A program made the translations under genes and the position numbers. Of a DNA stretch of 64,000 nt, positions 1 to 10,127 are shown one piece after another; the first letter of the stretch is position 1; each line of letters opens with the position of its first letter. Origin of the DNA: an uncultured Gemmatimonadota bacterium (GTDB lineage: Bacteria; Gemmatimonadota; Gemmatimonadetes; Gemmatimonadales; Gemmatimonadaceae). Where the stretch lies: positions 195,167 through 259,166 of the forward strand of contig CADEFN010000007.1 in NCBI GenBank assembly GCA_902826615.1, given 5' to 3'. Under the pieces are notes generated by a model. The model did no database searches and was not told the DNA's origin. It worked only from the letters and a program-made list of their open reading frames with translations.

Positions 1-431
1 GGGTCGTGCGCCACCCACGTGGCGAGAAGCTGCCTGAGAGTTACACATCCAAACGCCGGATGCTCGCCTTCGAGACCCAGTTCGGCCTCGGTAAGGTTCC
101 AGCCTGCGAGGGTCGCGAGGTTCTCCCGCCTCACGACCGCGAACTCCTCGAGGAGCGTCGCGAGTGCTTTCCCTCGGCTTTCCTCAAACTGCGCGAAGCG
201 GTCGAATGGATCGAAGCGGCGATTGGCTCCCTGCGTCAGGATCAGCCGGGCGCGTGGTATCCAGTCGGTGCGCTCGCCATGTAGCAGGTGGCCCACCACG
301 TCGAAGGGGCTCCATGTGTCAGGGCCTTCAGTGGCCCGGACCCAGGCCTGAGGAAGACCCGCAAGCATCCCTTGAAGCACAGCAGGCGTGCGTTCCAGGA
401 CCAGCACGGCTTCGGAGAGCACAAACTCCAT
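1..431 (-). CDS. DinB-family protein, C-terminus cut by window edge
   Basis: The minus-strand frame stays open from an ATG at 431 to the window edge, giving 143 codons with no stop. The protein begins MEFVLSEAVLVLERTP and carries the DinB-like segment WSPFDVVGHLLHGERTDW around residues 40-58, then RFAQFEESRGKALATLLEEF. This four-helix fold usually binds a metal through three histidines: one visible candidate is in the GHLLHGE segment, and another is in the WVAHD segment at the cut end. The start lies 20 nt after the guaA stop, so it is probably the last or a late gene of that operon. DinB-fold proteins include bacillithiol- or mycothiol-type thiol transferases and uncharacterised damage-induced proteins. 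The exact reaction cannot be told from the sequence. Confidence 0.75.
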   Translation of the reverse strand, partial: MEFVLSEAVLVLERTPAVLQGMLAGLPQAWVRATEGPDTWSPFDVVGHLLHGERTDWIPRARLILTQGANRRFDPFDRFAQFEESRGKALATLLEEFAVVRRENLATLAGWNLTEAELGLEGEHPAFGCVTLRQLLATWVAHD

Positions 432-451
432 GGATTACCTCGTGACGGGAC

Positions 452-2008
452 CTACTCCCACTCGATGGTGGCAGGGGGCTTGGAGCTCACGTCGTACACC
501 ACGCGATTCACCCCGCGCACTTCATTGATGATGCGATTGGACATACGCCCCAGCACGTCAGGCGGATAGGGGAACCAATCCGCCGTCATCCCGTCGGTGC
601 TGGTGACAGCACGAAGCCCCACGACGTTCTCGTACGTGCGGCCGTCACCCATCACACCCACCGAGCGCACGGGGAGCAGGACGGCAAAGGCCTGCCAGAT
701 GTCGTTGTACAACCCGGCGGCGCGAATCTCCTCGAGATAGATGGCGTCGGCGCGGCGCAGCACGTCAAGCTTCTCCTCGGTCACGTCACTCAACACACGA
801 ATAGCCAGACCGGGTCCCGGGAAGGGATGCCGCCCCACCATCTCCTCTGACAGCCCCAGCTCCCGCCCGACATTCCGCACTTCGTCCTTGAACAACTCGC
901 GGAGCGGTTCGATGAGCTTGAACTTCATCCCGGGCTTGAGGCCACCAACGTTGTGATGCGTCTTGATCGTTGCGCTCGGGCCACCCTTGGCGCTCACGCT
1001 TTCGATGACGTCGGGATACAACGTACCCTGCACGAGAAACTCCGCACCCTGCCCCGCCTCGGCGGCCGCGTCCTCGAATACATCGATGAAGGTGTGCCCG
1101 ATGATCTTCCGCTTCTGCTCCGGATCGTCCACACCGGCCAGCGCTGACAGGAATCGCGCTTCGGCGCGCACGGTCACGAGTTTCATCCCCATGCTCGACC
1201 GGAACATCCGCTCCACCTGCTCACGTTCGTGCAGCCGCAGCAGCCCTGTATCGACAAAGATGCAGGTGAGCTGATCTCCAATTGCGCGATGCACCAGGGC
1301 GGCTGCCACCGAGGAGTCGACACCGCCAGACAAACCGCAGATCACCTGCTTGTCGCCAACCAGCGCACGAATCTTCGCCACCTCATCCTCGATGAAGTGA
1401 CCCGGTGTCCAGCTCGGGCTGCAGCCGCAGATACCAAATACAAAATTGCTGATGATTTCCGGACCACGCGTGGTGTGGGCCACCTCCGCATGGAACTGGA
1501 TGCAATGGATCGGCTTGCTCTCGTGCCGCATCCCGACTAGCGGGTTGTCGCCACTCGACGCCGTCGCGACAAATCCGGGAGGAAGCTTCTCGACGTGGTC
1601 GCCGTGGCTCATCCACACCTGCGTCGACTCGTCAGGCGCGAATCCCGCGAAGACGCCTGAGGGCTCACGCACGGTGACTTCCTGGCGGCCATACTCACGC
1701 CGTCCCCCGCCTTTCACTTCGCCACCGACGGTGTGTGCAATCCACTGCATGCCGTAACAGACTCCCAGCACAGGGGCAACGTCGAGGATACCCGGATCAA
1801 AGGTCGGCGCACCCTCTTCGTACACACTCGATGGACCACCCGAAAGGATGATGCCGCTTGGCTTCCACTGGCGAATCCACTCCAGCGACCGCGGGGGATG
1901 AATCTCGGAGTAGACACGCGCTTCCCGCACGCGTCGCGCAATGAGCTGAGTGAACTGCGATCCGCAGTCGAGAATCAGAATGCGGTCTGCGCCATGTGCC
2001 TGGGTCAC
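452..2008 (-). CDS. guaA: GMP synthase, glutamine-hydrolysing
   Basis: Converts XMP to GMP using glutamine and ATP, the last step of GMP synthesis, in the cytosol. The 518-aa length is normal. The N-terminal class I amidotransferase domain has the nucleophile C84 in GVCYGMQW and the H173/E175 pair in FHAEV. The ATP-pyrophosphatase domain has the P-loop GLSGGVDSS near residue 225, and the C-terminal dimerisation domain ends in the typical PATIEWE. The start overlaps the stop of the upstream phosphoesterase by 4 nt (ATGA), indicating translational coupling. A DinB-like gene follows 20 nt after the stop. Confidence 0.98.
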   Translation of the reverse strand: MTQAHGADRILILDCGSQFTQLIARRVREARVYSEIHPPRSLEWIRQWKPSGIILSGGPSSVYEEGAPTFDPGILDVAPVLGVCYGMQWIAHTVGGEVKGGGRREYGRQEVTVREPSGVFAGFAPDESTQVWMSHGDHVEKLPPGFVATASSGDNPLVGMRHESKPIHCIQFHAEVAHTTRGPEIISNFVFGICGCSPSWTPGHFIEDEVAKIRALVGDKQVICGLSGGVDSSVAAALVHRAIGDQLTCIFVDTGLLRLHEREQVERMFRSSMGMKLVTVRAEARFLSALAGVDDPEQKRKIIGHTFIDVFEDAAAEAGQGAEFLVQGTLYPDVIESVSAKGGPSATIKTHHNVGGLKPGMKFKLIEPLRELFKDEVRNVGRELGLSEEMVGRHPFPGPGLAIRVLSDVTEEKLDVLRRADAIYLEEIRAAGLYNDIWQAFAVLLPVRSVGVMGDGRTYENVVGLRAVTSTDGMTADWFPYPPDVLGRMSNRIINEVRGVNRVVYDVSSKPPATIEWE

Positions 2009-2529
2009 GCGCCGTCCGTGGTGGTCAGGGTGTCGGTGTGTTTCAGCTTGAAGAATTGCACATCCCGTGTTTCGAGATCGAGGATGGCGCCGCCGGGTTC
2101 ACCATGCAGCCATCCGCAGCCCTCACCGGGATTCACGATCAGTGTCTCTCCGCGCTCCTTCATCTCTTCGCGGTGCGTGAAGCCGTGGACCACGATCCCG
2201 TGTCCCTCGATGGAGCGCTGATTCACCTCGGCCAGCTCGTGCACCATGAGGATGCGCTGTCCGCCGAGTTCGAGGGAATGCGGCGACTCGAAGAGTTCGA
2301 TGCCCACACCTCGCTGCGCGAAGGCACGTAAGCCCTCACGATCTCCATCGTTGCGCCCGAAGATGCCAATGACCGGCATCGACGCCTCCACAAATGGCAT
2401 GAGCGCAAATGGCGCGACAAAGTCACCCGCGTGCAACACCAGCTGCACACCTTTCGACTGCATGTACTTGACCAGCGAGTCGATCGCAGGGAGACGATCG
2501 TGTGTATCCGACAGCAGGCCCACCTTCAT
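2005..2529 (-). CDS. metallophosphoesterase, YfcE/MJ0936 type
   Basis: A 174-aa calcineurin-like phosphoesterase. The dinuclear-metal motifs are clear: LLSDTHD at residues 5-11, HAGDF around 36, GNxD replaced by GRNDGD around 79, then VHELAE and [11 protein letters not shown]. Small enzymes of this family hydrolyse phosphodiesters in vitro. Their physiological substrates are mostly unknown, so no gene name is given. It overlaps lysA upstream (ATGA, 2526-2529) and guaA downstream (ATGA), so it is co-translated with both. The change of GNCD to GRND at one metal site is also seen in other members and need not inactivate it. Confidence 0.88.
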   Translation of the reverse strand: MKVGLLSDTHDRLPAIDSLVKYMQSKGVQLVLHAGDFVAPFALMPFVEASMPVIGIFGRNDGDREGLRAFAQRGVGIELFESPHSLELGGQRILMVHELAEVNQRSIEGHGIVVHGFTHREEMKERGETLIVNPGEGCGWLHGEPGGAILDLETRDVQFFKLKHTDTLTTTDGA

Positions 2530-3800
2530 GCGCTCGCCCTCCAGTCAGGAGTGGAAACCTCGCGCTGCACCAGCTCGGCGTACGATTCACGCCGGGTGAC
2601 CACCGCCCACCGGCTGCCGTCCACGAGCACTTCGGCCGGGCGCTGTCTTGCATTGTAGTTGGACGCCATCGCGTTGCCGTAGGCACCCGCCGTGAACACG
2701 GCAATGAGGTCACCCGGGCTGGCGTCGTCCATCTCACGATCGAGCGCCAGAAAGTCGCCACTCTCGCAGATCGGTCCGACCACATCAAATCGTCCCTGGG
2801 GACGTCCATCACGCACCGATGCAATCCGATGATAGGCATCATAGTGCGAGGGGCGAAGCAGCTCCGTCATACCGGTGTCCGTCACCAGGATGTCGCGTCC
2901 ACCGGCATGTTTGCGGTAGAGCACACGGCCCAGCAGGAGCCCGGCCTCGGCCACCAGAAAACGACCCGGTTCTACGATCAGCTCCAGGCCCAGCCGCTTG
3001 GCCACGGGGAGCACCGTGTCGGCGTATGCTGACAGGTCGGCCGGCGCTTCCCCGTTGTAGGGCACGTATAACCCGCCACCGATATCAACGTGGGTGAGCG
3101 TATCCACTCCCCCTGCGCGCAGCGAGGCAATCAGCGCCTCGAGGCGTTCGAGTCCGTGCCCGTAGGGTGCCAGCTGCGAGAGCTGCGACCCGATATGCAT
3201 GCCGATGGCGCAGAGCCGCACATGCGGGAGCGCATGCGCGCGAAGCCCCACCTTCTCGGCCTGATCGTACGGGACGCCAAACTTGTCTCCCTTCTCACCG
3301 GTCTTGATGTATTCGTGGAATGACTCCACCGAGACTTCGGGATTCACCCGAATGCCGATGCGCGCCACGACGTTGCGAGCGGCCGCGAGCCTGCTGATCA
3401 GTTCAACTTCTTCGAGGGACTCCACGGAGATGAGCGAGACACCAGCGTCGAGTGCGTCGCCAAGTTCCTCGGCCGACTTGCCAACACCCCCAAAGATGAT
3501 CTCGTCAGGCGTAAATCCGGCCTGTCGGGCGCGATACAGCTCCCCTCCCGACACCACATCGACACGGACTCCAACTGATCGCAGCAGCGAAAGCACGGCA
3601 AGGCTGCCATTGGCCTTGCACGCATAGTGAATACGATGCGGTACACTGGCCAGGGTCTCGCGCAGCCGCGCGGCCTGACGACGGATCATCTCCGTACTGT
3701 AGACGTAGACCGGAGTGCCCACATCCTCCGCCAGCTGTTCCAGCGAGACTCCCTCCGCGTGCAACACACCGCCGACCCAGGTGAATGGAGCCCAGGTCAT
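2526..3800 (-). CDS. lysA: diaminopimelate decarboxylase
   Basis: A PLP enzyme of the fold III (alanine racemase-like) class that decarboxylates meso-DAP to L-lysine. With the ATG at 3800 the protein is 424 aa, normal for the family. This start forms a TGATG junction with the proS stop; a further in-frame upstream start would lie inside proS. The PLP lysine is K62 in HYACKAN. Also visible are the HIGSQ motif, the GGGLYVPYN loop, the EPGRFLVAEAG phosphate-binding motif and the CESGDFL active-site cysteine segment. The rest of the lysine pathway in this window is at 49292-55154, in a separate operon. Confidence 0.96.
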   Translation of the reverse strand: MTWAPFTWVGGVLHAEGVSLEQLAEDVGTPVYVYSTEMIRRQAARLRETLASVPHRIHYACKANGSLAVLSLLRSVGVRVDVVSGGELYRARQAGFTPDEIIFGGVGKSAEELGDALDAGVSLISVESLEEVELISRLAAARNVVARIGIRVNPEVSVESFHEYIKTGEKGDKFGVPYDQAEKVGLRAHALPHVRLCAIGMHIGSQLSQLAPYGHGLERLEALIASLRAGGVDTLTHVDIGGGLYVPYNGEAPADLSAYADTVLPVAKRLGLELIVEPGRFLVAEAGLLLGRVLYRKHAGGRDILVTDTGMTELLRPSHYDAYHRIASVRDGRPQGRFDVVGPICESGDFLALDREMDDASPGDLIAVFTAGAYGNAMASNYNARQRPAEVLVDGSRWAVVTRRESYAELVQREVSTPDWRASA

Positions 3801-5269
3801 CAGTAGGCCTTGGCCCACACCACCTGATGTTTTGCCGGCTCGCCAGTCACCATGCACGTCGTCGGGCCGCCAGGGGTACGGAACTCCTCGTCCGGTATGC
3901 AGCGAATGGTCGCCTTGGTCTCTTCCTTCACTTTGGCTTCGACCGCGGGGTCCCCATTCCAGCCGGCATAGACAAAGGCCCCCTCACCCTCCATGAGCTC
4001 CTTGAAGCGATCGTAGGAGATGGGTTCGCGCACGCTGTTGGCCTCACGACGATCGCGCGCCGCCTTGAGCATGTCGTCCTGAATGGTACCGAGGACGCCG
4101 GCCACCGACTCGGCGATTCCATCGAGGCTGAAGATCTTCTTCTCTCGTGTGTCGCGACGCGCTGTCATGCAGGAGTTGCCGGCCAGGTCACGAGGGCCAA
4201 GCTCGATGCGCAGCGGTACACCCCGCAGCTCCCACTCGTAGTACTTCGCACCTGGCTTGATGCCTTCGCGGGCATCGATGTGCACACGAATGCGGTCGTC
4301 GCCGCGGCCATTCCAGGACGAGAGCGTCGTCTTGAGCTGCTGTGCCGCCTCGAGCAGCCGGCTCCGCTCCTCGTCGGACTTCCAGATCGGCACCACCACC
4401 ACTTCGGTTGGCGCGAGTTTGGGCGGAACACGCAACCCGTTGTCGTCGCCATGCGTCATGACGAGCCCACCAATCATGCGGGTAGATGCACCCCATGACG
4501 TATTCCAGGCGAATTGCATCTCACCGGCTTCGTCCTGGAACTGCAGCTCGAACGCCTTGGCGAAGTTCTGGCCGAGGTTGTGGGACGTGCCGGCTTGCAA
4601 CGCCTTGTTGTCCTGCATCATGGCTTCGCACGAGTAGGTGCGCAGCGCGCCGGCGAACTTCTCCGATTGCGTTTTGAGACCCGTCACGACCGGCATGGCG
4701 ATCCAGCCTTCCATGAAGGTGCGATAGACGCCCAGCATCTGCCGGGTTTCGGCCTCGGCCTCATCGTGTGTCGCGTGGGCGGTGTGCCCTTCCTGCCAGA
4801 GGAACTCGAGGGTGCGAAGGAACAAGCGCGTCCGCATCTCCCAGCGGACTACGTTGGCCCACTGGTTGATGAGAATCGGCAGGTCGCGATAGCTCTGCAC
4901 CCACTTGGCAAACATCGAGTAGATGATCGTTTCCGATGTCGGCCGGATGACGAGGGGTTCATCGAGTTTCTTTCCGCCGCCGTGCGTGACCACCGCCGCC
5001 TCGGGCGCAAAGCCCTCGACGTGTTCGGCTTCCTTGCGCAGGTAGCTCTCGGGGATCAGGAGCGGGAAGTAGGCGTTGCGATGCCCGGTGGCCTTGAACA
5101 TGTCGTCCAGCGCGCGTTGCATCCGTTCCCAGATGCCGTAGCCATCGGGGCGAATGACCATGCAGCCGCGCACCGGTGAATAGTCGGCGAGCTGCGCGCG
5201 AAGCACCACTTCGTTGTACCAGGCGCTGAAGTCGGTGGCGCGAGGGGTCAGCTTCTTGTCGTCACTCAT
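3800..5269 (-). CDS. proS: prolyl-tRNA synthetase, short archaeal/eukaryotic-like type
   Basis: Class II synthetase charging tRNA-Pro. At 489 aa it lacks the large editing insertion of the 570-aa bacterial type. The N-terminus ([20 protein letters not shown], then [13 protein letters not shown]) and a C-terminus ending in KAY with cysteines upstream (IRCIPD, TCMVTG) match the ProS type 3 subfamily found in archaea, eukaryotes and some bacteria. Motif 2 is visible as [22 protein letters not shown] split over residues about 140-160. The stop forms a TGATG overlap with lysA. hisS lies 70 nt upstream on the same strand, so two synthetase genes are adjacent. Confidence 0.96.
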   Translation of the reverse strand: MSDDKKLTPRATDFSAWYNEVVLRAQLADYSPVRGCMVIRPDGYGIWERMQRALDDMFKATGHRNAYFPLLIPESYLRKEAEHVEGFAPEAAVVTHGGGKKLDEPLVIRPTSETIIYSMFAKWVQSYRDLPILINQWANVVRWEMRTRLFLRTLEFLWQEGHTAHATHDEAEAETRQMLGVYRTFMEGWIAMPVVTGLKTQSEKFAGALRTYSCEAMMQDNKALQAGTSHNLGQNFAKAFELQFQDEAGEMQFAWNTSWGASTRMIGGLVMTHGDDNGLRVPPKLAPTEVVVVPIWKSDEERSRLLEAAQQLKTTLSSWNGRGDDRIRVHIDAREGIKPGAKYYEWELRGVPLRIELGPRDLAGNSCMTARRDTREKKIFSLDGIAESVAGVLGTIQDDMLKAARDRREANSVREPISYDRFKELMEGEGAFVYAGWNGDPAVEAKVKEETKATIRCIPDEEFRTPGGPTTCMVTGEPAKHQVVWAKAY

Positions 5270-5282
5270 TGGGACCTGGGAA

Positions 5283-5306
5283 AGGCGGACAGGCGAACAG
5301 GCGAAG
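5283..5306. repeat. three degenerate 8-bp tandem units
   Basis: In the 70-nt gap between hisS and proS, the plus strand reads AGGCGGAC, AGGCGAAC, AGGCGAAG in direct tandem. It is too short and degenerate to assign a function. It is compositionally similar to slipped-strand intergenic repeats. Confidence 0.5.
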
Positions 5307-5339
5307 GGAGCTCGAACAGTGGAGGGATCGCGTGCAACG

Positions 5340-6650
5340 TCACGGCGTCGCGGCCAGTGCGGCTTTCACGGCGTCCGTCAGGCGAGCGAGCGGTATGACC
5401 GTCTGCGTTCCCTCCGTACCGCGAAGGTCTTTCCACTCGACTTCGCCACGGTCCCGCAGACCCTCACCTACAAACACGATGCTGCGCGCCCCGGCAGCGT
5501 TGGCGGCTTTCATCTGTTTGCCAAGGGACTGATCGCGAAGCGGTGTTTCCACGCGGGCACCGACACGACGCAGCGCGGTGGCCACCTCGACCGCCGACCG
5601 GCGAAACTCGGCAGTTACGGGCGCGACCCACACATCGACATCAGCCGAACCCAGCGGCATCTTGCCACGCGCCTTGAGCAGCTCACCCAGCACCACGTCG
5701 CCCATGCCAAAACCGAGCGCCGGCATATCCACGCCGCCTAACGCCTGGAGCAGGTTGTCGTAGCGCCCACCACCGCAGATGGCGCGGAACTCCCCCTTGG
5801 CGTCAAACAACTCGAAGACGATGCCCGTGTAATACGCCAGGCCCCGCACAATCGAGAGATCGAGCTGTAGGTAGTCGATCACGCCGTGCGCCGTGAGCAA
5901 TGCCCGATACTCATCAAAGCGCGTCAGCGCCTCTTCCACCTCGGCGTGCCCCGCAAAGTCCCGGCGCAAGGCGTCGAAGTCAGAGGCCCGAACCATGGCG
6001 AGCGCCTTCACGGCCACCTCTTCGCTCACCCCCGCCGTGGTGAATCGCTTGACGAGTGCCACCTGATCTTCGCGCTCGATTTTGTCGACGGCGCCAAAGG
6101 CTGCACTCAACGCCTCGTCAGGCACACCGAGCCCACGCAGGATGGCACTGAGCAGCCGACGATCGCTGACGCGTGCCTTCACATCGTCGGGCCCGAGTCC
6201 GCAGTCCCGCATGACCGTGCAGGCCACCGCGAGCAGTTCGGCGTCGGCCGACACGTCTGCTTCGCCGAAGATGTCGACGTTGAGCTGGAAGTGTTCGCGC
6301 AGACGTCCCTTCTGCTGTCGCTCGTAGCGGAAGAGCTGAGGCATGGAGAACCAGCGGACCGGCTTGCGGAGGGCGTTGGCTTTGGACGCCACCATACGCG
6401 CCACCGTGGGCGTCATCTCCGGTCGCAGCGCCACGGCGCGACCACCCTTGTCCTCGAAATTGTAGAGCTGCCCGACGATTTCGTCGCCGCTCTTCTTGGT
6501 GTACAAATCGAGGGGTTCCAGCGGGGGGCCGTCGTATTCCTGAAAGCCGAAGCCCCGAGCAGCGTGACGCCACCGGTCAAACAACCATGACCGTTGCGAA
6601 AAGCTCTCGGGGTAGAAGTCTCTGAATCCGGGTAACGCCCCTGCCGACAT
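5340..6650 (-). CDS. hisS: histidyl-tRNA synthetase
   Basis: Class II synthetase charging tRNA-His. At 436 aa it is normal length. It begins [15 protein letters not shown] and shows the motif 1 region ending [11 protein letters not shown]. Motif 2 is [17 protein letters not shown] around residue 110, and the histidine-specific RGLAYYTG motif sits near 270. Motif 3 is [13 protein letters not shown], followed by the C-terminal anticodon-binding domain. It follows folC with only 3 nt between, so it is in the accD-folC-hisS-proS string. The motif 2 stretch clearly separates it from HisZ, which lacks the catalytic features. Confidence 0.97.
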   Translation of the reverse strand: MSAGALPGFRDFYPESFSQRSWLFDRWRHAARGFGFQEYDGPPLEPLDLYTKKSGDEIVGQLYNFEDKGGRAVALRPEMTPTVARMVASKANALRKPVRWFSMPQLFRYERQQKGRLREHFQLNVDIFGEADVSADAELLAVACTVMRDCGLGPDDVKARVSDRRLLSAILRGLGVPDEALSAAFGAVDKIEREDQVALVKRFTTAGVSEEVAVKALAMVRASDFDALRRDFAGHAEVEEALTRFDEYRALLTAHGVIDYLQLDLSIVRGLAYYTGIVFELFDAKGEFRAICGGGRYDNLLQALGGVDMPALGFGMGDVVLGELLKARGKMPLGSADVDVWVAPVTAEFRRSAVEVATALRRVGARVETPLRDQSLGKQMKAANAAGARSIVFVGEGLRDRGEVEWKDLRGTEGTQTVIPLARLTDAVKAALAATP

Positions 6651-6653
6651 CCG

Positions 6654-7946
6654 CTAAACGTAGTCGCCAAGAGGACTTACGTGCAAGCGAGCCATCGCGT
6701 CGCCGACGGTGTGAAACGACCCCGTCACAAGCGAAGTCCCCGGCCCGCGCTGCACCTCCGCCAGGGCGATTTCGAAGTCCGGTTGCGCCTTTGCATCGAG
6801 CCCCAGCGCCCGTGCGTGGGCCAGGGCCGCCGAGAGATCCCAGGCACGGCTCGCGGGGGCGGTCGGCGCATTGGTGAGAATCAGGCGATCCACGCCCTGC
6901 GCGAGTGTGGCGATGATTTCGTGCCAATCCTTGTCGGCCAGCACACAGAGGAGGGCCGTGACCGGGCGCGCGGGCTGCACATGCTGAAGAGTCCGCACGA
7001 GGACACCGGCGCCATCGGCGTTGTGGGCCACATCAAAGATCCAGCGCCCCACCTGATGGAAGCGTCCTGGCAACCGGACGTTTGCCAACGACGCCAGCGC
7101 CTGCGGCCACCCGGGCCACAGGTCACCAGCTTCACGCAGTGTCAGCAGCGCCACGGCTGCATTTGATGCCTGGTGTTGACCAGCGAGTGGTGTGGTCACC
7201 CGCCAGGTACTCCCGTCGGCGTCGAGCGTGAACGAGGTGCCTTCGGCCGTCACCACGACATCACGAGGCAACGACGCGCGCCAGGTGTCGACAATGCGTT
7301 GGGCACCATTCTGTCTGGCATGTTCGGCGAGCAGGGCGGCAATCCCCTCATCGGGCTCACCAATGACTGCGGTCGTACCGCGCTTGAAGATGCCTGCCTT
7401 CTCTGCCGCAATCTTTTCGCGCGTGTCTCCAAGCTGCTCGACATGATCGATGCCGATGGCGGTCACCGCCGCCACCAGTGGCCGAACGACGTTGGTGCTG
7501 TCGAGACGCCCTCCGAGCCCCGTTTCGATCACCGCGACATCGACCCTCTGCTCCGCAAAATGCGCGAAGGCCATGGCCGTCGTGGCCTCGAAGAAGGTGA
7601 CACCGAGCGCCTCCACAGTCGGAGTCCATCGCTCGAGGAACTCCACCACCCAGGCGGGATCGATTGCCGTTCCGTTGATGAGGAACCGCTCGCGAAAGTC
7701 GACCAGGTGCGGCGAGGTGTACTTCCCGACCCGCAGCCCCTGTGCGCGCAACATGGCATCAAGGGTGGCACAGACACTTCCCTTGCCGTTGGTCCCCGCC
7801 ACATGCAACACGCGCAAGCGGTCATGCGGTCGCCCCAGCACGTCGAGAAAGGCCTCGGTGCGCTCGAGCCCGAACTTGCTGATGCCGGTTGTGCGCGCAA
7901 AGAGGGCGTCAAGCGCCCGCCGATAGGCGGTCAGCTCGTCGCCCAT
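6654..7946 (-). CDS. folC: folylpolyglutamate / dihydrofolate synthase
   Basis: Mur-ligase-family enzyme that adds glutamate to dihydropteroate and folates. The protein is 430 aa. Visible motifs are the P-loop GTNGKGSVC near residue 53, the Mg-binding segment YTSPHLVDFRER, the ETGLGGRLDSTN motif, the IGIDHVEQLG loop, the KAGIFK carbamylated-lysine motif and FDVAHNADG in the C-terminal domain. Its start overlaps the accD stop by 16 nt. The accD-folC neighbourhood also occurs in Proteobacteria, which fits a conserved pairing. hisS starts 3 nt downstream. Confidence 0.95.
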   Translation of the reverse strand: MGDELTAYRRALDALFARTTGISKFGLERTEAFLDVLGRPHDRLRVLHVAGTNGKGSVCATLDAMLRAQGLRVGKYTSPHLVDFRERFLINGTAIDPAWVVEFLERWTPTVEALGVTFFEATTAMAFAHFAEQRVDVAVIETGLGGRLDSTNVVRPLVAAVTAIGIDHVEQLGDTREKIAAEKAGIFKRGTTAVIGEPDEGIAALLAEHARQNGAQRIVDTWRASLPRDVVVTAEGTSFTLDADGSTWRVTTPLAGQHQASNAAVALLTLREAGDLWPGWPQALASLANVRLPGRFHQVGRWIFDVAHNADGAGVLVRTLQHVQPARPVTALLCVLADKDWHEIIATLAQGVDRLILTNAPTAPASRAWDLSAALAHARALGLDAKAQPDFEIALAEVQRGPGTSLVTGSFHTVGDAMARLHVSPLGDYV

Positions 7947-8794
7947 CCTGCTGCCGCGGGTTTGCCACTCATGTGGCGCAGCAGTCTGCCTAACGTCTGC
8001 TTGAGATCCTTGCGATGCGACACCAGGTCGAGCATGCCGTGATCCAGCAGAAACTCGGCGGTCTGGAATCCCTCGGGCAAGTCCTGTCCGAGCGTCTGCT
8101 TGATGACCCGAGGGCCGGCAAAGCCGATCACCGCGCCCGGCTCGGCGATGATGGCGTCGCCCAGCATGGCGTAACTCGCGCTCACCCCGCCTGTGGTGGG
8201 GTTGGTCAGCACCGAGACATAGGGAATACGGCGGTCGGCGAGCTGCGACAACACGGCCGATACCTTGCCCATCTGCATCAGCGAGAGCACCCCCTCCTGC
8301 ATGCGGGCGCCACCAGAGGCCGAGACGACGATGAGCGGGTGTTTTCGCTCCAGCGACTTCTGGGCAAGACGAGCGATCTTTTCGCCCACCACCGAGCCCA
8401 TGGAGCCACCCATGAAGGCAAAATCCATCACACCCAGGTTCACCGGCATCTCGCCGAGTTTGCCCGAGACAGTGAGGATGGCGTCCATCTCTCCGGCATT
8501 CGTGCGGGCCTTTTTCAGGCGCCCGGCGTAGTCAGGAAAGCCGAGTGGGTCGGTCGACCTCAGGTCCGCTTCGGTTTCTTCCCACGAGTTGTCGTCCATG
8601 ATGATCTGGACGTACTCCACGGCCCGGATGCGGCGGTGATAGTCGCAGTTGGGACACACGCTGAAATTCCGCACAAACTTCTCGCGGATGTCGGTGTGCC
8701 CGCAGGCCTCGCATTTCTCCCAGACATCAGGGGGAATCTCGAGACGATCGCGCCTGGGCTGGCGAGCCTTTTTCTCTTTCTTGAACCAAGCCAT
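7931..8794 (-). CDS. accD: acetyl-CoA carboxylase carboxyltransferase beta subunit
   Basis: Beta subunit of the carboxyltransferase that makes malonyl-CoA for fatty acid synthesis. The ATG at 8794 gives 287 aa, the usual length, starting MAWFKKEKKAR. The N-terminal zinc ribbon is clear: CEACGH and later CPNCDYH around residues 24-48. The crotonase-like core contains VMDFAFMGGSMGSVVGEK and SASGGARMQEG. An upstream in-frame extension into the rodA gap has no family similarity and was not used. No accA appears in the window. A separate acyl-CoA carboxylase set lies at 34986-39915. Confidence 0.96.
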   Translation of the reverse strand: MAWFKKEKKARQPRRDRLEIPPDVWEKCEACGHTDIREKFVRNFSVCPNCDYHRRIRAVEYVQIIMDDNSWEETEADLRSTDPLGFPDYAGRLKKARTNAGEMDAILTVSGKLGEMPVNLGVMDFAFMGGSMGSVVGEKIARLAQKSLERKHPLIVVSASGGARMQEGVLSLMQMGKVSAVLSQLADRRIPYVSVLTNPTTGGVSASYAMLGDAIIAEPGAVIGFAGPRVIKQTLGQDLPEGFQTAEFLLDHGMLDLVSHRKDLKQTLGRLLRHMSGKPAAAGWATS

Positions 8795-8864
8795 GGTCGG
8801 AAGATGCGGAAATTCCCGGGGCTCCGGTAGGCGCTTGTGCGCCCGGATTGCCCCCGGGTAGTGG

Positions 8865-10127
8865 CTAGCGCCGCAAGCCGATGGGGAGCGCGTCTGCCTC
8901 GCCCCGGCCCTCGCTGGAGATCCTGATAAGGATGCCCACGGCCAGCCAGCAGGCGAGCATGAACGATCCCCCATAGGAGAAAAATGGCAGGGGAATCCCC
9001 GTGATCGGCATGAGGTTGAGGGTCATCCCGATGTTCACGATCACGTGCACAAACCAGCTCCCGAGGAGCCCAAAGGCCACCAGGGACGAGAAGCCATCAT
9101 TGGCCCGCGCCGCCACGCGGATGACCCGCAGGAAGAGGAAGAGGAAGAGCATCAGGGCCAGGCTCACCCCAAGGAAGCCCAGTTCCTCGCCCACCACGGC
9201 GAAAATGAAGTCCGTGGTCTGCTCTGGGAGAAATGCGCCCCGTTTCTGGGTCCCGTCGAGGTAGCCCTTCCCCGTCAGCCCTCCCGAACCGATGGCGATC
9301 TGCGACTGGATGACGTGATATCCCGTGCGCTTTGGGTCCTGTGAGGGATCGAGGAAGACCAGCAACCGGCTCTGCTGATAGGGACTCAACTTCTCCCAGA
9401 GAATTGGGGCCGCGACTCCCATGACGACATTGGCCACGATGAGCACCACCCCTTCGACGACATAGGGCTTGTACCAGAGCACGACGGCGATCAGCACCAG
9501 CAGCCACGCGCCCCAGATTCCGGTGGAGAAGGCCAGCACCAGGGAGATGGCAGGGCTCGCGACCAGCAGGAGGAGGGGCCAGCTCACTCCGGCCCAGAAC
9601 AACATCCCGAAAAAGATGCCGATGAACACCATCCCGGTGCCCAGATCAGGTTGCGCCATGACCAGAACCCAGGGCAACAACACAGCCGCAGCGGGTTGCC
9701 AGAGTTCGAGGAGTGACTTGGGCGGTTCACGACGGGCCGCGAGCATCCGCGCCAGCATGAGGACCACCGCAACCTTCGCCAGCTCGGCGGGCTGCCCCAG
9801 ACGCACTCCACCGATGGTGAGCCAACCCTTCACACTTGCCGCTGTGCCCGCACCCGAACCGAACACCAGTGTGACCAGAAGCAGCACCACGGCCAGCGCG
9901 TACGCGGGTGTGGTCACCCACTCGAGAAAACGCACCGACAAGCGTGAGAGCACAAAGGCTGAAGCAACGGCCACGGCAAACCAGATCAGCTGCCTCTGGT
10001 AGGCGCCCATGTCGGCCGCGATCCGGGCATCGGTCTGCCCCGCAGAATACACCACGGCAATGCCGTAGGCCGACAAGAGCAGCGCGATGATAGCCAGCGG
10101 ATAATCCGCCACAACGCGCTTGATCAA
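8865..10127 (-). CDS. rodA: peptidoglycan glycosyltransferase of the SEDS family
   Basis: Integral membrane glycosyltransferase that polymerises lipid II with PBP2 during elongation. It has about ten hydrophobic segments and the SEDS signatures GWLTIGGVRLGQPAELAK, AQPDLGTGMVFIGIFFG and LMPITGIPLPFFSYGGS. I place the start at a TTG at 10127, which overlaps the mrdA stop (TTGATC contains both) and gives 420 aa. No ATG or GTG is present nearby without running back into mrdA, and the resulting N-terminus MIKRVVADYPLAIIALLLSA is a normal RodA start. A weak GGTGG sequence lies upstream. It is co-translated with mrdA. Confidence 0.93.
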   Translation of the reverse strand: MIKRVVADYPLAIIALLLSAYGIAVVYSAGQTDARIAADMGAYQRQLIWFAVAVASAFVLSRLSVRFLEWVTTPAYALAVVLLLVTLVFGSGAGTAASVKGWLTIGGVRLGQPAELAKVAVVLMLARMLAARREPPKSLLELWQPAAAVLLPWVLVMAQPDLGTGMVFIGIFFGMLFWAGVSWPLLLLVASPAISLVLAFSTGIWGAWLLVLIAVVLWYKPYVVEGVVLIVANVVMGVAAPILWEKLSPYQQSRLLVFLDPSQDPKRTGYHVIQSQIAIGSGGLTGKGYLDGTQKRGAFLPEQTTDFIFAVVGEELGFLGVSLALMLFLFLFLRVIRVAARANDGFSSLVAFGLLGSWFVHVIVNIGMTLNLMPITGIPLPFFSYGGSFMLACWLAVGILIRISSEGRGEADALPIGLRR